Both the position numbers and the translations under genes were made by a program. From Candidatus Nitromaritima sp. SCGC AAA288-L16 (GTDB lineage: Bacteria; Nitrospinota; Nitrospinia; Nitrospinales; VA-1), in assembly GCA_000372225.1 (NCBI GenBank), contig AQTY01000046.1:1-8200 (forward strand): a DNA stretch of 8,200 bases, written 5' to 3'. Of the stretch, positions 6,697-8,200 are shown piece after piece; the first letter of the stretch is position 1, and each line of letters begins with the position of its first letter. Below the pieces are notes generated by a model. It saw only the letters and a list, made by a program, of their open reading frames with translations. It was not told where the DNA came from and did no database searches.

Positions 6697-7191
6697 CTAA
6701 GAAGAAGTTTCTTTTTTAGGTGGCTTGGGCGACACTTTCGATTCCACTTCCTCTTGCGTTACCGTAACTTTAACTGCAACAGTAATCTCAGGGTGAAGTT
6801 TGACTGGCACCTCAAAATCACCCAAAGATTTGATCGGTTCCTTAAGTTGCAACTTTCTACGATCCAATTCTATACCGTGACTTCTAAGGCTTTTGGAAAT
6901 CTCTTGGGTGGTCACAGCACCAAAAATTTTTCCATTATCGCCCGTTTTTTTCTTGAACATGCAAATGACTTTTCCGATCTCCAGGGCTTGGGCTTCAGCG
7001 TCTACTTTAATCTTTTTAAGTCGACCCTGAACAATACTTTTCTGATGATTGAACTGTTTTAGGTTTTTAGGTGTCGCTGCAATAGCGTGACCGTTAGGAA
7101 TTAGAAAGTTTTTCCCATACCCATTTCTAACCTCAACTTCATCCCCACAACTCCCTAAACCATGAACATCTTCTTTAAGCAGCAATTTCAT
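6697..7191 (-). CDS. rplI: Ribosomal protein L9 (bL9)
   Basis: L9 binds domain V of 23S rRNA near the base of the L1 stalk and helps maintain reading-frame fidelity. The N-terminal RNA-binding domain (1 to about 47) holds the signature GYGKNFLIPNGHA (24-36). A long connecting helix covers about 41-75, and the C-terminal domain carries NGKIFGAVT (86-94). At 164 residues it is about 15 longer than E. coli L9 (149). The excess is a polar, Pro/Lys/Ser-rich tail from about 148 that is probably disordered. A GGAG at 7204-7207, 12 bases before the ATG, is the likely ribosome-binding site. The gene sits between the DUF2232 gene (47 bases) and dnaB (31 bases), the usual ribosomal-replication operon. 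Confidence 0.97.
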   Translation of the reverse strand: MKLLLKEDVHGLGSCGDEVEVRNGYGKNFLIPNGHAIAATPKNLKQFNHQKSIVQGRLKKIKVDAEAQALEIGKVICMFKKKTGDNGKIFGAVTTQEISKSLRSHGIELDRRKLQLKEPIKSLGDFEVPVKLHPEITVAVKVTVTQEEVESKVSPKPPKKETSS

Positions 7192-7238
7192 AATCTTAAA
7201 TCACTCCATCTAAGTTTAGATCAAAATGAAATCATTTT

Positions 7239-8192
7239 TTATTCCGAATTTTGTTTCCCGGTTACTCTAATTTTTCGCAGGTCCATCCATGTATCAAAAA
7301 TCCCTAGCCCTATCGATACGCCAACCAAGAGAGGCTGAAGGAGTATAACAAAAAACATAAGAACCCAAAAAAACACTAATACGTTTCTAGACTCTAAGAA
7401 AAAAATAGTGATGGCCATGCCTTGAATAAAATAGGCGACCAGAGTCATTAAAAGTAGATTTATCCCGATAGAACCTAAAACGTTATCAGCCAATAAAAAA
7501 ACAGTACTTGAGCCAATCAAAACCCATATAAATTGATCCGGAATGACCCAGCCGGAAAACCGAGCTTCGTGAAACATATCATAACCATAAATGCGTCTCC
7601 ACAGAAACCGAGTAGCATAATAGTTAATCAATGCAGTTATAAATGTCCCCAGAACAATAAATGATGGGTAAGCCTGCGCCAAAGAACCAGAAGTCTTGTC
7701 AGCAAAGTCTTGAACTACCTTAAGTTCTTCAGACTTGTCACCAATAGCCTTAAGGGATTCTATTGATTGCGCAAAGTGCCCATCAATCTGCTTTTGAAAG
7801 AACTCGAGCAGTGTGGCCTCTCGGTCTGTGAACACAAATAGCAGTAAAACGATGGAAAGGACGGCTGAAACCAATGCACTAAATGAAATACATTTATCAA
7901 ATGACAGCTTAAAGCGAATGGCCTCGGCCATAACACCCACCAAAACAGCATATTCAGTTAAAAATAAAGTCGCCTGCCTCGGACCTAGCAGGGTAAACAG
8001 CACCACGAATATCGAGGCTAAAAGAACCAAACCCGGGCGACGTCCAAAGCGAATATAAACAAAAATCAAGGGAACTGGAATCAAAACCCCAATCAGCACC
8101 GAAAGTGCTGGCACCAAAGCGACTAAGAACAAAAAAACTAAAAGGATTGCAATCAGAAGCAATCCTTTCTCAGGCTTTAGTTGTCCAACCAC
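7239..8192 (-). CDS. DUF2232 (YybS-like) multi-pass membrane protein, start uncertain
   Basis: This is a predicted inner-membrane protein of unknown function. Eight or so hydrophobic segments can be seen at about 10-29, 31-48, 53-70, 77-93, 101-121, 173-192, 219-262 (two passes) and 270-296. A soluble, charged stretch lies at about 122-170 between the first and second membrane blocks. The C-terminal LGIFDTWMDLRKIR (296-309) resembles the closing motif that I recall from DUF2232/YybS proteins, and its place just upstream of rplI and dnaB is also typical. Residues 1-317 follow a GTG at 8192. The frame stays open through the last eight bases of the window and no Shine-Dalgarno is visible there, so the true start may lie outside. 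Upstream rpsF and rpsR would be expected off the window. Confidence 0.85.
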   Translation of the reverse strand: MVGQLKPEKGLLLIAILLVFLFLVALVPALSVLIGVLIPVPLIFVYIRFGRRPGLVLLASIFVVLFTLLGPRQATLFLTEYAVLVGVMAEAIRFKLSFDKCISFSALVSAVLSIVLLLFVFTDREATLLEFFQKQIDGHFAQSIESLKAIGDKSEELKVVQDFADKTSGSLAQAYPSFIVLGTFITALINYYATRFLWRRIYGYDMFHEARFSGWVIPDQFIWVLIGSSTVFLLADNVLGSIGINLLLMTLVAYFIQGMAITIFFLESRNVLVFFWVLMFFVILLQPLLVGVSIGLGIFDTWMDLRKIRVTGKQNSE

Positions 8193-8200
8193 TAAAGTTA

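Noticed and set aside
7760..8058. Open frames on both strands overlapping the DUF2232 gene
   Set aside because: The membrane protein in this region is well supported by its hydrophobic pattern and context, while these frames look like composition by-products.

Overview
This window looks like a conserved chromosomal housekeeping region of a Gram-negative bacterium with a fairly AT-rich genome. It holds six essentially complete or edge-limited genes on the minus strand and one plus-strand gene cut by the left edge. The minus-strand order DUF2232 membrane protein, rplI, dnaB is the arrangement I associate with deltaproteobacterial-grade lineages (Desulfobacterota, SAR324, Nitrospinota). An M23 peptidase gene just upstream of secA fits the same groups. 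The phylum is inferred from gene order and protein style only and cannot be fixed from the sequence alone.

Left part (1-3050): a TraR/DksA-family zinc-finger protein runs rightwards from beyond the left edge. It carries an unusual Lys/Thr/Ala repeat tail before its conserved domain. It converges, with only 15 bases between stop codons, on secA, the preprotein translocase motor, which is complete and carries its C-terminal zinc-binding motif.

Middle part (3051-5258): a 224-base gap upstream of secA holds a GC-rich palindrome and a candidate secA promoter. Next comes a membrane-anchored M23/LytM-type peptidase gene with a well-formed sigma70-type promoter of its own (TTGACA, 17 bases, TAGGAT). 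A perfect 8-base inverted repeat abuts the -35 box. Beyond a 136-base gap lies a predicted exported TPR-repeat protein of unknown role.

Right part (5283-8200): dnaB (replicative helicase), rplI (ribosomal protein L9) and a DUF2232/YybS-like multi-pass membrane protein lie on the same strand with gaps of 24, 31 and 47 bases. They probably form one transcription unit that also includes the TPR gene. Its promoter, and probably rpsF and rpsR, would lie to the right of the window.

I see no mobile element, CRISPR array, tRNA, rRNA, toxin-antitoxin pair or defence system. The points most worth a second look are the repeat tail of the DksA-like protein, the promoter and inverted repeat in front of the M23 gene, the poorly marked start of the TPR gene, and the uncharacterised TPR and DUF2232 proteins tied to replication and ribosome genes.
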